A stretch of 64,000 bases of DNA from Eriocheir sinensis. Its lineage: Eukaryota; Arthropoda; Malacostraca; Decapoda; Varunidae. This document shows, piece by piece, positions 32,219 through 42,789 of the stretch (position 1 is its first letter; the number at the start of each line of letters is the position of its first letter). Under the pieces are notes generated by a model. The model was given only the letters and a program-made list of their open reading frames with translations, did no database searches and was not told the origin of the DNA. A program made the position numbers and the translations under genes. The DNA lies in assembly GCF_024679095.1 (NCBI RefSeq), contig NW_026110850.1, forward strand, positions 335,001 through 399,000. Direction: 5' to 3'.

Positions 32219-34444
32219 AATACATAGGAATACATAGGAATACATAGGAAGAACATACACCAGAAGACCTGTCGGTCTATGGCGAGGGTGTCTGTTTACT
32301 ACCGCTACTACTAGTAATCTACGTGTGGTAGGACAGGATAGAATAGATGAAGGCTCCTCCCCACCCACCTCTCCCTCCGGCAACGTGCCGGCAGGAAATA
32401 GTTAGAAGAGAACACCATGTACCTTTAAGGAAGAAAGGGACATGGAAATTTTACAGTAAAGAGAGAAATAAGAGGAAATCACTACCCTTAACTTACACTA
32501 CTGGTAACCTAAGCTGTGGGGGAAAATGACTTCATTACAGAAGAACATAAGTACACAGAAACACAAGGAGAATGGAAGAGGACGAGTGGCCTACACAGGG
32601 CAGCCTCAGGATCCCCCCTAATACTCACGATGGGTGAGGTGTAGTTTCAGGGGCACAGGTGGAGGCTTGATCCTCGTTTTACCGGCGGTACTAGGCACGG
32701 CACCAGTAACCTGTCACCTTACTGCACCCACACTTCACTCCACTTGTCATGCGGACATTAACTGTTGCTTTACTCTATTGTTAACTTACGCTACTTGCAA
32801 TCTAGGTTGTGGGGGAGAATAATATGAATTTAGGTTGACGTCTTGCTGCAATCTGTCTGAAAACATACGAAGAAGGGTCAGTATAATCTTATATCCCTGA
32901 AGTACTTATCCAATGAAGACTTGAAGCTATTGATACTTTGTGCGCTAACAACTGACGGTGGGAGTCTATTCCAGTGATCGACGACTCTATTATTGAAAAA
33001 AACTTTTGCGCACCAATGTGTTACATCGGTTTCCCTTTAACTTCATACCGTTGCTGCGTGTTATTGTGTTGGTGTCTCTCTGAAATAGACTATCTGGGTT
33101 AATATTGTCGAATCCATTAAGGATTTTGAACACTTCAATTAAGTCCCCTCTTATCCTTCGCTTTTTTAGGGAAAACATATCTAAACGCTTTAAACGCTCG
33201 TCATATGGCAAATTTCGGAGCGCTGGAATTTGTTTGGTTACTCGTCGCTGTATCCTTTCTAGCAAAACTTGATCTTTGATATAGTTCGGTGAACAGAACT
33301 GAACGGTGTATTCTAGGTGTGGTCTTACAAATGCTAAATATAATCTCTTCATAAGTTCGGGTGATTTATAATCAAAGTTTCTTGAGATTAGTCCTAACAT
33401 CATATTGGCTTTTTTACTCGCTGCAGAACATTGATCACTCAGTTTAAGAGTGTTACTGATAATGACACCAAGATCCTTTTCTTGTTTTACCTCGCTGAGC
33501 TCATGTCCTTGAATCTGATATTTAAAGTTAGGATTTTTTTCACCTATGTGCATTACTTTACATTTATCTACGTTAAAACTCATTTGCCATTTTTCGCTCC
33601 AGTCGGCAAGTCTTATTAAGTCTGATTAAATCTTTACGCAACTTTCACTGTTCATTACCGTACCTCCTAATTTGGTGTCGTCGGCTAATTTGGCTACTTT
33701 TGATAGAATATCTGTTTCTAAGTCGTTCACGTAAATTATGAATAGTGTTGGCCCCAGGACCGAACCTTAGGGCACGCCACTGGTGACGGGTTGCCAATCC
33801 GATGCTTCACCATTAAGAACTACACGTTGTTCTCTGTCGGTGAGCCAGTCATGAATCCACGCACATAGATGGTCGTTAATACCGTGGGAACGCAGTTTAT
33901 AAATAAGTCTAACGTGAGGAACTTTATCAAACGCTTTCTGAAAATCTAGGTAAATTACGTCATATGGGCTTCGGGCGTCCCAACATGAATAAACATCGTT
34001 GAAAAAAGTTAATAGGCTGGTAAGGCAAGACCGATTACTACGAAATCCGTGCTGACTATCAGTTATCAAATCATTTGTTTCAAGGAAAGTGATCATTTTA
34101 TCCCTGATCATTTTTTCGAATAGTTTATATAGGACAGACGTAAGGCTGATAGTACGATACTTACTGGCTTGTTTTTTATCTCCTTTTTTAAAGATCGGGG
34201 TAATATTGGCCTTTTTCCACTCGAGAGTCACACTGGCCTGTGCTAATGACTTGTTGAATATTAATGTTATGGGTAATTCTAGCTGTTGACTACATTCTCT
34301 CAACACGCGAGGATATAAATTGTCGGGACCCGGAGATTTATTTGGATCTATTTTCTGCAGGTACGCACGCACTTCGCTGATATCAATGTCGGTCAATGCA
34401 AGCTTATGTTCTTCAGGGCCTTTAAAAATTTTCTTCGGGGGTCA
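32219..34444 (-). mobile_element. CR1-clade LINE (third family), RT domain to 3' end
   Basis: The minus strand gives a nearly complete RT: DISEVRAYLQKIDPNKSPG, NITPIFKKGDKK, RTISLTSVLYKLFEKMIRDK, DSQHGFRSNRSC, IYLDFQKAFDKVPH, SGVP then GSVLGP, KLADDTKLGG (ADD catalytic pair present), DKCKVMHIGEKNP, EKDLGVIIS, LAFVRPHLEYTVQF and RRVTKQIPALRNLPYDERLK. TAA replaces the Gln of the PQG motif at 33767-33769, a second TAA lies near 33625, and a frameshift near 32990-32996 separates the last 40 codons. The 3' UTR (about 32900 down to 32219) ends in a repeated TATGTATTCC tail, the CR1 hallmark. The element is 5' truncated at about 34444. Confidence 0.85.
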
Positions 34445-35109
34445 ATGAGTTTAATTACCTTGGATCAGTTATGTGTATAGGCATGGTGGTACTGAGGGAG
34501 AGATAAGAGAAAGGGCATTGCAAAGAAGAAGGGTGGTAGGGTCTTTGGGACGAATCATGAAAGGCAGAAGTGTGAGCATGGAGGTAAAGGGGGATTTGAG
34601 AAATACAATAATAGTACCAACCCTCACATATGCAAGTGAAGCGTGGGCCTGGAATGAAAGTCAGAGGTCTAGAGTGCAGGCAGTGGAAATGAGTTATTTG
34701 AGGAGTGCTTGTGGTGTGAGTAGAATGGATGGAATGAGTAATGAAAGTGTGTAGGAGCATTTTGGAATGTGTCACAGGGGTGAAGGGAGGAAGTGTGGAG
34801 TGGTGGAAGAAGTGAAGCGACAGACTTTAAAGTGGTTTGGCCACATGGAGCGAATGGAGGAGAGTAAGATGACCAGAAGGGTGTATGTGAGTGAGATAGA
34901 GGGAGGGAATGCTAGAGGACGACCTCCAGTGAAATGGAGGGATAGGGTGCAAGAGTACGTTAGGGAGAGGGGGGAAAGATCTTTGAGAAACTTTGAGCAG
35001 GCACGGAGGGAGTGTCTGGATAGAGAAAGATGGAAGCTCTTCTGCCGTGGCCAATCCCTGGAGGGAGCTCCTAGGAGCAGGCGTCGATGAAATGATTATG
35101 ATGATGATG
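34445..35109 (+). mobile_element. RTE-clade LINE 3' end
   Basis: Plus-strand frames read FNYLGSVMC, RRRVVGSLGRIMKGR, TLTYASEAWAWNESQ, AVEMSYLRSACGVSRMDG, then HRGEGRKCGVVEEVKRQTLK, WFGHMERM, GRPPVKWRDRVQEYV and the stop at about 35088. This is the C-terminal segment after the RT domain found in RTE-type elements, and the ATGATGATGATG tail at 35092-35109 is the type of 3' end they use. Stops near 34493 and 34752 mark it as dead. It is 5' truncated. Confidence 0.8.
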
Positions 35110-35865
35110 ACAATACAAGATAATCAACAGCCTGAGAGTCATGTTAATAGGATATTCGGTGATACGTATAAAATGGTGAGAAATATAGGATTAGCATTCC
35201 ACTACATGGATAAGGATATGATGAAAAAGTTAATAACCACTATGATTAGGCCAAAATTGGAATATGTGGAGGCGGTGTGGTCTCCCCATAAGAAGAAACA
35301 CATAAAAAACTAGAAAGAATACAAAGAATGGCAACAAAAATGGTTCCAGAACTGGAGGGATTGACATATAAAGAAAAATTAAAGGAAATGGACCTACCAA
35401 CACTGGAACAAAGAAAAGAAAGGGGAGACCTAATACAAATTTATAAATTATTGAGCAAAATGGAAATAGATAATTAGTTACTACTAAATGAAGGAATAAA
35501 CACCAGGAACACAAGAGGACATAGTAAAAAAAATGAGGAAAGGAGGATGCTTGAGAGACAAAGAAAAATAGCTTCCCGGAAAGAAATATAGAGGTTTGGG
35601 ACAGATTAAGTGAGGATGTAGTAACGGCGAAGAGTGTGCAAAGCTTTAAGGAAAAGTTGGACAAATACAGAAACGGAGACGGGACCACACAAGCGTTAGC
35701 CCAGGGCCCGAATTTACAATAAATCTTAAACCGCAAAGTTTGACTTTAGGGCGAGTTTAACTTTATTCTTCATCTTATCCCTCATAAGTTGATCTTAGCT
35801 GACGGGATATTTTAGGCGGGCCCAAACCCGTCTTAAGGAGCCTAAGTCGAACTTCAGTCGCCAAG

Positions 35866-36640
35866 ATGGCCGAACGTCAACAAGCCCGTCAGCGCCTAGA
35901 GAAGACTTTTCAAGAGCGAAGAGACGTTCTGAATACTTTGAGTGACGCAGAACTATTGAAACGCTACAGACTGGATCGTGCAGGAGAACTGTTCGTAACG
36001 GATTTGGTGCGAGGGGCCCTGCAAAGCCCTACTTAAGGAGTTTTGCATTGACACCCGAAATGAAAGTAATTATTACACTGCGTTACTTAGCAACGGGGAA
36101 AATGCAGATGTGTAACAGTGATGATCTTGGTCCATCACAGTCGTCAGTAAGCAAAGCGATCACCGATACCCTCAAGGCACTTACACAACCAGCCATACTT
36201 GCCCAATTCATTCGATTTCCTCGCACCGTCCCTGAAATCCGAGAGAAACAACAAGAATGTGTGCAAGTTGCAAACTTCCCTGGCATTGTTGGTGTAATAG
36301 ATTGCACGCATGTCATGATACCCCCAGGGAATATGAAGCAGACTATGTCAACAGGAAGAATTTCCATAGCATAAACACACAATTAGTGTTTGATGCCAAA
36401 TATAATATTCTTAATGTTGTAGCTAGTTGGCCTGGGTCCACTCATGATGCTCGTATTTGGCGTGAGAGTGGCCTCAAACGCATGTTTGAGGATCATCGTA
36501 TACCACCGGATTCATGTCATCTATTAGGGGACAGTGGCTACCCTTGCAGACGGTATCTGTTGACTCCCATCCCTCTACTATGTGTAGAGTGTGGCAGTCT
36601 CTCCAATTCACTCCCCTTTTCCTCTTGGGAGAAGTGAAAG
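35866..36640 (+). pseudogene. Harbinger-2 transposase, truncated and frameshifted
   Basis: From ATG at 35866 the frame reads a basic N-terminus and LFVTDLVRGALQSP, shifts by one base near 36031-36033, continues MKVIITLRYLATGKMQMC and PSQSSVSKAI (helix-turn-helix) to VGVIDCTHVMIPPG (first Asp), shifts again at about 36331, then reads KNFHSINTQLVFDAKYNIL, WPGSTHDARIW and LLGDSGYPCRRYLLTPI (second Asp in GDSGYP). Sequence similarity to the family ends at about 36570, so the region with the catalytic Glu is gone. It cannot be active. Confidence 0.85.
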
Positions 36641-36731
36641 CGGCAATATTTTCCATGATTACTTCGTCAGAGGGTGGGTGATGCAGGAATGAGGAAGACG
36701 AACAGGAACACTTGTCCGTGTTTACATTCAA
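36580..36731 (-). pseudogene. Harbinger-2 second gene, N-terminal remnant
   Basis: A minus-strand frame reads SDEVIMENIAAFTSPKRKRG followed by VNW, resembling the start of the Myb/SANT-like protein carried by many Harbinger elements (a basic KRKRG next to a Trp of the first helix). It loses that similarity at about 36600, where the transposase remnant arrives from the other side. Only about 45 codons remain. The identification rests on position inside the element and this short motif. Confidence 0.45.
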
Positions 36732-37075
36732 GAGAAAAAAAAAATATCACCTTGCGCGGATGATAAACGTAACCTTTATTTTATAAATACTACCTTATTA
36801 TGCCCATATTTCTGAAGTATATCATCATATAACATTGATAAAGTAGTATTACTACATATTCAATCACTGAAGTGTCGCAGTTCTGCAATTTAAAAAATAC
36901 ATCTTTTGCCAGGACAAATTATCATACTGGATCAGCTGCTGAGTGAAGATGAACTTATTTTTTCATTTAAGCTCAGCTATAAGTTAAACTTGAGATTCAG
37001 TGGAACTTTTAAGTTAAAGATTGAGATTAATTGTAAATTCGGGCCCAGGCCCTGTAAAGCTACAACTAGGTAAAT

Positions 37076-37106
<31 letters not shown>

Positions 37107-37132
37107 CATTACACACCTCTTTCCGTTCACAG

Positions 37133-37320
37133 GTGAGGTGGCCAGCCAGCAGGAGACAGTAACAGTGGCAGAAGCTCAGGAATCAAGACTCTATCAGCAG
37201 CAGCAGAGGCAGGATGACCCAAGACTTACTCTGCCCAGGACCAAGAATTATAGTAACAGTAGCCGTGGTAGTAGTAGTAGTAGTAATAGTAGTACTGTAG
37301 TGCGGCGACTATGCCTGTTG
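37133..37320 (+). CDS. Candidate host exon, Gln/Ser-rich
   Basis: A pyrimidine-rich acceptor (CTCTTTCCGTTCACAG) ends at 37132, after which an open frame reads EVASQQETVTVAEAQESRLY, QQQQRQDDPRLTLPRTKNY and SNSSRGSSSSSNSSTVVRR. It lies between a LINE (CA)n tail and a SINE and is unlike either. The Ser run is an AGT-type trinucleotide repeat. No donor or partner exon was established, and no domain is recognised; it might also be the edge of an unknown repeat. Confidence 0.3.
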
Positions 37321-37540
37321 AACGAGGCTCCCAAAACCCACTTAGCCAGTGGGGTACCTCTTTGGCCGACTCGGTAAGGAGTGGCTCTCCCATCACGCTG
37401 GTCGCGGGTTCAATCCCAGGCAGCCGGCGAATACCCTCTCCTTGTTATGATTAATTTCTCGTGTGTTTCCATACACGCAGAGGACGTGTGGGACTGAGAG
37501 AGTAATAGAAGAAAGAGAATAGAAAATCTCGTCATTAAAG
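37321..37540 (+). mobile_element. tRNA-derived SINE (family 2), diverged copy
   Basis: Shares CCCACTTAG, GGGGTACCTCTTTGGCCGAC, the B box CGGGTTCAATCCC (37405-37417), GATTAATTTCTCGTGTGTTT and ACACGCAGAGG with the copies at 53593 and 56872. It ends near a (AGT)n tract (37540-37616). Confidence 0.8.
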
Positions 37541-38124
37541 TAGTAGTAGTAGTATTTGTAATAGTAGTAGTATTTGTAGCAGTAGTATTTGTAGCAGTAG
37601 CAGTAGTAGTAGTGGTGTGCATGATTCCAAACTCAACCCTTCTGCTCTTCCTCCTAAGTTATAGTTTGTTCTGTCCATGTTTTTCCTCCTCTTATATCTC
37701 CTCTTTGTTATATTTTCCCTCTCCCTTTTATACCATTTTTCCTTATTTTTCTTCTTCCTAATATTTATCTTATTCTCGCCTCCTCTTCCTCCCATATCCC
37801 TCTCTTTACCTTCTTACTGTTCATTTCCCATTTCCTTCTGGTCCTCCTCCTCTTTCTCCTGTTTTCCTCTCTTTACTCTCCTTTTTGTTCATTTTGTTTT
37901 TCTACTTGCTCTTCTAATTGTCTTCTTCCTGTGTTCCCTGTCCTGCCAAATATTCTTCCATCATTCCCCTGCGTCTGGCTTCTCTGCACCTCCTATTCTG
38001 CTCTGCTTCCTTCCTACTTTACATCTCCATTCCTTCTCCTCCTCCTTTTCCTATTCCTTCGTTTCCATGTTTCCCATCTGTTTCCTTCCATTCTCCTCCT
38101 CCTTTATGATTTTGAAGGAGACTT

Positions 38125-38207
<83 letters not shown>
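37540..38207. repeat. (AGT)n, CT-rich DNA and (CT)n
   Basis: AGT/TTG trinucleotides to 37616, then CT-rich low-complexity sequence and a pure CT tract at 38127-38207. No gene seen. Confidence 0.85.
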
Positions 38208-38209
<2 letters not shown>

Positions 38210-38344
38210 GGGGAAGACTTACACACAGTTATTTTCTTATATCATTTATTAACATATTTCTTGATACATTTTATTGTTCTCCTGATCAAAGCCTGGGTGG
38301 GAAGGGAGAGGGAGATGCTTTCTCTGTCTCACACACTCACACAC

Positions 38345-38437
38345 AGACCATGAATTCAAAGCAAAATTGGACAAAAACAGATATGAAGACATGACAATAC
38401 AAGTTTAGCTCAAATCATGTGTACTACAACCAGGTAA

Positions 38438-38485
<48 letters not shown>
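38345..38485 (+). mobile_element. LINE 3' end with (CA)n tail (same family as 35110-37103)
   Basis: AAGCAAAATTGGACAAAAAC, a GAAGAC.TGAC.ATACAAG stretch, then TACAACCAGGTAATCACACAC corresponds position by position to 35650-35704 and 37046-37085. Only about 90 bp of element remain, followed by (CA)n to 38485. Confidence 0.7.
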
Positions 38486-38487
<2 letters not shown>

Positions 38488-38589
38488 CTAATAGGAGTGG
38501 TGTCACTTCAGAGAGTAAGGGGGAGGAGGTCTTATCTATCTGGGGGGGCATGTGTCTGTGGGTTTGTAAACATTCTGTGGGGGACATCC

Positions 38590-38722
<133 letters not shown>

Positions 38723-38773
38723 ACTAAGCATATGCAACCCACATGCATGCAATATCGACTTGGCTTACTACTA

Positions 38774-38980
38774 AAGTGAAACCATTTTAGCGAGTCCATT
38801 GGGGCGTTGGTTCATCAAAGGTCCTTTCCTCCGCTCTGCTCTGCCACACAGTCCCAACATCTATTTTTTCCTTTCATGTGTTGCCTGTAGCTAGCACATG
38901 AGAGGAGGGGACAGGTGTTGGGATTGTGTGGCAAGGTGGAGGGGAGGACAGGACCCAAGGAAGCTAAAATGGTTTCACTG
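38774..38980. mobile_element. Tc1/mariner-type MITE, 207 bp, palindromic
   Basis: Flanked by TA on both sides (38772-38773 and 38981-38982). The right end reads GCTAAAATGGTTTCACTG and the left end is its inverse apart from the first base (AAGTGAAACCATTTTAGC). The inner arms also pair in part (CCACACAGTCCCAACATCT with its near complement at about 38915-38933). A terminal CAGT and a TA duplication are typical of mariner-derived MITEs. It has no coding capacity. Confidence 0.8.
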
Positions 38981-39004
38981 TACCAATACTTAAATCATTA
39001 CTGC

Positions 39005-39150
39005 TATTTCTGCTGCTACTACTACTACTACTACTACAATTATTACTACTACTATATTACTGCTATTTCTGCTGTTGTTCCCTACTACTACTACTATTAC
39101 TACTACTACTACTGCTACTGCTACTACTACTACTACCACTTCAACTGCTA
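39005..39150. repeat. (TAC)n trinucleotide repeats
   Basis: Two blocks of ACT/TAC repeats separated by a duplicated TATTACTGCTATTTCTGCTG segment. Confidence 0.95.
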
Positions 39151-39164
39151 TGGCTACATATAAA

Positions 39165-39560
39165 TAAATTTCCTTTCTTTCCGTCTTCTATCGATATTTT
39201 CACGCTGACTGCTCTTCTGAACTTGCTAACTGCATGCCTCCCCCCCTCCCGCGGCCTTGCCTCACATGACTTTCTAATCAAGCTCATCCCTATACTGCCC
39301 AAACCCCTTATACAAGAGTTAACCAGCATCTTCACTCTTTCATCCCTCACGCTGGTAAACTCTGGAACAATCTTCCTTCATCTGTATTTCCTCCTGCCCA
39401 CGACTTGAACTCTTTCAAGAGGAGGGTATCAGGACATCTCTCCTCCCGAAATTGACCTCTCTTTATGGTCATTCCTCTGTACTCCATTCAGGAGCAGCAA
39501 GTAGCGGGCTTTTTTTTCATTATTATTTTTTATGCCCTTGAACTGTCTCCTTTGTTGTAA
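39165..39560 (+). mobile_element. LINE 3' end (C-terminus of ORF2 plus 3' UTR)
   Basis: Across frames the plus strand reads HSFIPHAGKLWNNLPSSVFP followed by PAHDLNSFKRRVSGHL and a stop after SSRN, the LWN-LP-SV and FK-V tail found at the end of many non-LTR ORF2 proteins. The UTR ends in TTTGTTGTAAAAAA. Heavily 5' truncated. Confidence 0.7.
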
Positions 39561-39808
39561 AAAATATAATAATAATTCATCTCAGGTACATAGAAAGACA
39601 TCTGGCTCTGTAAGTAAAAATAAAAGTTATTTATAATAATATACTGTGATTTTTAGTAACTTTGCTTCTAGTGAAGACTTTCTTTTGGGAAACGTTGAAG
39701 GCCATGAGGAGGAAAGAGAAGAATCAGGCAGAATGTGCAAGTGTGATGGAAGGGAGATCATGTGTCCTTCCCTGAAAGATGTAAAGCATTGTACTCGGTC
39801 ACCAGCCA

Positions 39809-39842
<34 letters not shown>

Positions 39843-40189
39843 CAAGACACTTGGTCTGCTGCTTGATCCAGAGTACCCGTTGCAAAGAGGCTTGGAGGAC
39901 AACACTGAAGTCTTCTCCCCTGTACAAGCAGCATGACTGTTGAAGCTTTCCTCACCAGACAAACTACTAATGGTGTCTCTCTTCTCCAAGGAGTCGTGGT
40001 AACTACATTTTCACCTTTCAGCTCACCCCTGCAGGAAGGTTTGCATAGAAATGACACTTTCTCTTGAGCGTTCCCCTCGCCTGCTGAAGTGTTTTCAAAA
40101 TCACAAAAAGAAGTAAAGAGAGCACTTTGCTGGGATCCTGCTTAAGCCTGACCTCCATTCTGGCCAGCAGCAGTATTATGTTGCCAGTT
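39561..40189. other. Unassigned; possible 3' continuation of the minus-strand gene
   Basis: Minus-strand frames read EEKRDTISSLSGEESFNSH-like Ser-rich stretches that are interrupted by a (CA)n tract (39810-39840) and frame changes. They may be 3' UTR or further, eroded coding sequence of the gene model at 40190-41646. Confidence 0.3.
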
Positions 40190-41646
40190 TTATGTAAAAT
40201 GTCTCCTGGTGACTGTAGTGCTGCTTCCTGCCTGTGTGCATGACTCACTGTTAAACATATCTCTTGGGAGCTGGTCCAGGCTGCTCTCCTCACCCACACT
40301 GTGAGGCACGAGTGAACGCTCTTGTGGTCTCCAGCGAGCAAAACTTGCATCATCTATCAAGGTCTTTTCTGGTGAGTCTCCCGAGTTTGTCCGCCAAGAA
40401 ACACCTCCTTCGTCCAGGGGTGAAGAGCTGAGGCTTAAGGGTTCTGCTTCACCTGCTGTCTTGGCCCCAGCAGGCACTTCCCTCCTGGCTTGTGGTGGCT
40501 TGACATCATCACACCTGCAACAATCATCATCATCACCCCAAGCTTCACCTCCTGCCCAAGTGTTGCCTCTCACCGGCTGTCACTAACAAGGACTGGAACT
40601 TACAACAGAGTCTGTTGGAGAAAATCTTGAGCTGACTTTGCTATTTTGAGAATGCAAGAGGATTTTCAATAACATTTTTGATTAAAAATATACATCTTTA
40701 ACCCCTTGACTGCAGATTTTGTATCAGAAGACCTCATCAAGCTACAGGAGTGGAACAAAACAATTCAATGAAGAAAAATGTAAAATCCTGCACACCAATA
40801 CCACATGGGAAACACTCCACTATCCACCACAGGGGCAGAGAAAGACCTGGGAGCACATGTTTTCATGGTACCAGTGAAGGCAAATCCGTGCCCATCATAG
40901 TGGACAGGTTAAATATGCTTTATATCCCCCTTTCCCAACCCTGGGGTCGCCAAGCGCTTTTCCTAGGGTCGCCAAGACCTCAAAATATTAAACATGGTGT
41001 TATTATGTTATGATAACACAATAACATATTATGTTATAATAACACAAACACAAACAACTAAACTGGTGGGGTCGCGGTCATGTTTAGAGGTGCATGATTG
41101 GAGTCGCCTGAAAAAAAGTTTGGGAACCACAGCTTTAGATCATAAGATTTCCCAAGGATAATTTCCCAAAAAGCTCAAGGCTTCTCACCTGGACATTGAA
41201 GTGTTCCTCGGGATTCTCACGGTGCTCCCAATGACAAGGGCGACGGTGGCCTGCTGCAGTGCCTTGAGGGACAGCCTTCATGGAGAGACTCCTCATCACT
41301 GCTGAGGGCGCTGTCCTGCTGCCCTGCGCTGGCCTCTATGAGTCTGCTCCCAGGCAGGTGGCAGCCTTGGAAACATTAAAAATAAGAGGAGGCGACACTG
41401 GCCACACTTATATCTTTCATGTCTGTTTTGTTTATATTCCCTGCCTGTTCCCTTATCAGTAATCTGTCAGCAGCAACACTCACCAGTATCAGAGCCTTGG
41501 TCCACTTGGGAGCTCTGAACCTGTGTCCGCACCACTGCACAGCCTTCAGCCACCAGTACCAGCACAAGATCTTGTGTCAGCCAGTCTTTGGGTGTCTCAG
41601 GGTGGCCGCTTGCCCTCAGCCAGGGCACCAGGCCGCCCAGCACTCC
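40190..41646 (-). CDS. Candidate host gene, three 3' exons, product unknown
   Basis: Three minus-strand segments join with canonical GT-AG borders and matching phases. Exon 41646-41484 (GVLGGLVPWL to QSSQVDQGSDT; donor CTG|GTGAGT), exon 41365-41221 (CHLPGSRLIEASAGQQDSAL, SSDEESLHEG; acceptor TTTCCAAG, donor CC|GTGAGA) and exon 40514-40190 (CDDVKPPQARREVPAGAKTA to the stop after TVTRRHFT; acceptor GATTGTTGCAG). The joined frame is about 210 codons, Ser/Asp/Glu-rich and probably disordered. Both split codons fit without shifts, which is the main support. The acceptor of the first listed exon is weak; a stronger acceptor and a possible earlier exon lie near 42045. No domain is recognised, and plus-strand frames over 41419-41700 are an alternative. 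Confidence 0.4.
40712..40930 (+). mobile_element. CR1-like RT fragment (thumb region), deleted copy
   Basis: Nearly the same sequence as 42405-42600, from ACCCCTTGACTGCAGATTTT, through AATTCAATGAAGAAAAATGT and ACCACATGGGAAACACTCCA, to GAGAAAGACCTGGGAG. In a LINE this is the EWN-FN-KCKVLH ... EKDLGVYV segment. It lies in the intron of the candidate host gene. Confidence 0.65.
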
Positions 41647-41649
41647 CTG

Positions 41650-42404
41650 GAAGGCTCACGGCCAGCCTGCCGCTCACACAGCCTGAGAGTGAGGAAATAA
41701 TCAGAATAAAAAATGATAACATGGAAACAAATACCTCATATACACAGTTTCCTACTAACTAAGTGAGTTTTCATATTCTTGTCAAAACATTCAATCAGTA
41801 CACTTCAAGAACACTTTGGGAATATCCAGATCATGCATAGTGATGAAAAATGACAACTAAATATTTACTGCAACATCACAGTAAGACATCAACCAACATG
41901 AATCAATCAAGAGGTTATCAACGGAACATGACAATGACTCCATGCGCACCCTCATGGTTGAGGCCGACCGCCTCAAACTCCACCTTGGCGACTTCCCACA
42001 CACTGACCCAACAAGGCTTGCAGCGGCCGGGCCCAGCGCCGGAAGCCTCTGCAGAAGAAAGTTGAAAACAGTGTTTGTGGAAACAAGAAAAAGATGCTGC
42101 AACAACCACAAGCTTCACCTCTTTATGTGTCCATGAATACACTGGAAACAAGAATGGAAACTAATTCAGTCCTGCTAAATAACTGTTGAGCAAGCCCTTC
42201 AGTTCGGCAAAGACTTGTAAAAAAAAAAGATACACTCCAGCACCCCAGTGCTTCGTCTGCTGGAGGATCCTGATCACTGTACTGTTGAACAACAACCAAA
42301 CATGAGAACTTTTCATTCCTCTCACACATGACAAATTTGACATCAGGGTTATACAGTACTAATGCACATCCCATGCAAAAAAATGGCATTATATTACAAT
42401 GTTT
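41650..42404. other. Unassigned, possible further host exons
   Basis: On the minus strand a strong acceptor (CAACTTTCTTCTGCAG) precedes a GC-rich 130-bp island ending near 41925; on the plus strand the same island reads DSMRTLMVEADRLKLHLGDF. The coding strand could not be decided. Confidence 0.3.
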
Positions 42405-42612
42405 AACCCTTGACTGTGAATTTCCTACCAGAAGACCTCACCAAGATACAGGAGTGGAACAGTGGCTGCTATAGTTCAATGAAGAAAAATGTAAAGTGCT
42501 GCACCTTGGGGGGGGATATCCACCACACCAATACCACATGGGAAACACTCCACTATCCACCACAGAGCCAGAGAAAGACCTGGGAGTATATGTAACCAGG
42601 CTATCAGTGAAG
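42405..42612 (+). mobile_element. CR1-like RT fragment that seeded a minisatellite
   Basis: Reads EDLTKIQEWN, then across a frame change NEEKCKV-type, YHMGNTPLSTTEPEKDLGVY, the conserved segment following the RT palm in CR1-group LINEs. Its distal half is repeated in tandem immediately downstream. Confidence 0.7.
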
Positions 42613-42789
42613 GGATATCCAGAACACCAATACCACATGGGAAACACTCCACTATCTACCACAGAGCCAGAGAAAGACCTGGGAGTATATGTTACCAGGC
42701 TACCAGTGAAGGGATATCCAGCACACCAATACCACATGGGAAACACTCCACTATCCACCACAGAGCCAGAGAAAGACCTGGGAGTATAC
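42613..42789 (+). repeat. 99-bp minisatellite, left part (before the Gypsy insertion)
   Basis: Units start GGATATCCAG at 42613 and 42712; each is 33 codons of the LINE frame (GYPEHQYHMGNTPLSTTEPE, KDLGVYVTRLPVK). The second is interrupted at offset 74 to 77 by the Gypsy LTR and its duplicated ATAT/ATAC. Confidence 0.9.

Larger units (their letters stand above)
35705..37045. mobile_element. PIF/Harbinger transposon (Harbinger-2), 1.34 kb deletion derivative
   Basis: Terminal inverted repeats start GGCCCGAATTTACAAT at 35705 and end with the reverse complement at 37045, diverging after about 20 bp. CAG at 35702-35704 and 37046-37048 is an exact 3-bp target duplication, agreeing with the CWG preference known in part of the superfamily. 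Inside are a frameshifted transposase (plus) and the start of a second Harbinger gene (minus), which now meet head to tail at their broken 3' halves. Confidence 0.88.
35110..37103 (+). mobile_element. CR1/L2-like LINE 3' end, split by Harbinger-2
   Basis: 35120-35704 encodes a decayed C-terminus (NIGLAFHYMDKDMMKKLI, RPKLEYVEAVWSPHKKKH, RIQRMATKMVPELEGLTYKE, LPTLEQRKERGDLIQIYKLL) with several stops. The sequence stops at AGCCCAG (35704) and resumes at CAGGCCCTGTAAAGCTACAACTAG (split here for length; from 37046), ending in GGTAAATAC and a (CA)n tail at 37077-37103. The same 3' end occurs again at 38345-38485. Removing 35705-37045 plus one CAG restores a continuous element. Confidence 0.8.

Noticed and set aside
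32214..34445. CR1 element inserted cleanly into the CR1 copy at 30621-32214
   Set aside because: The missing endonuclease part of the outer copy does not reappear beyond 34444, so simple nesting is not supported.
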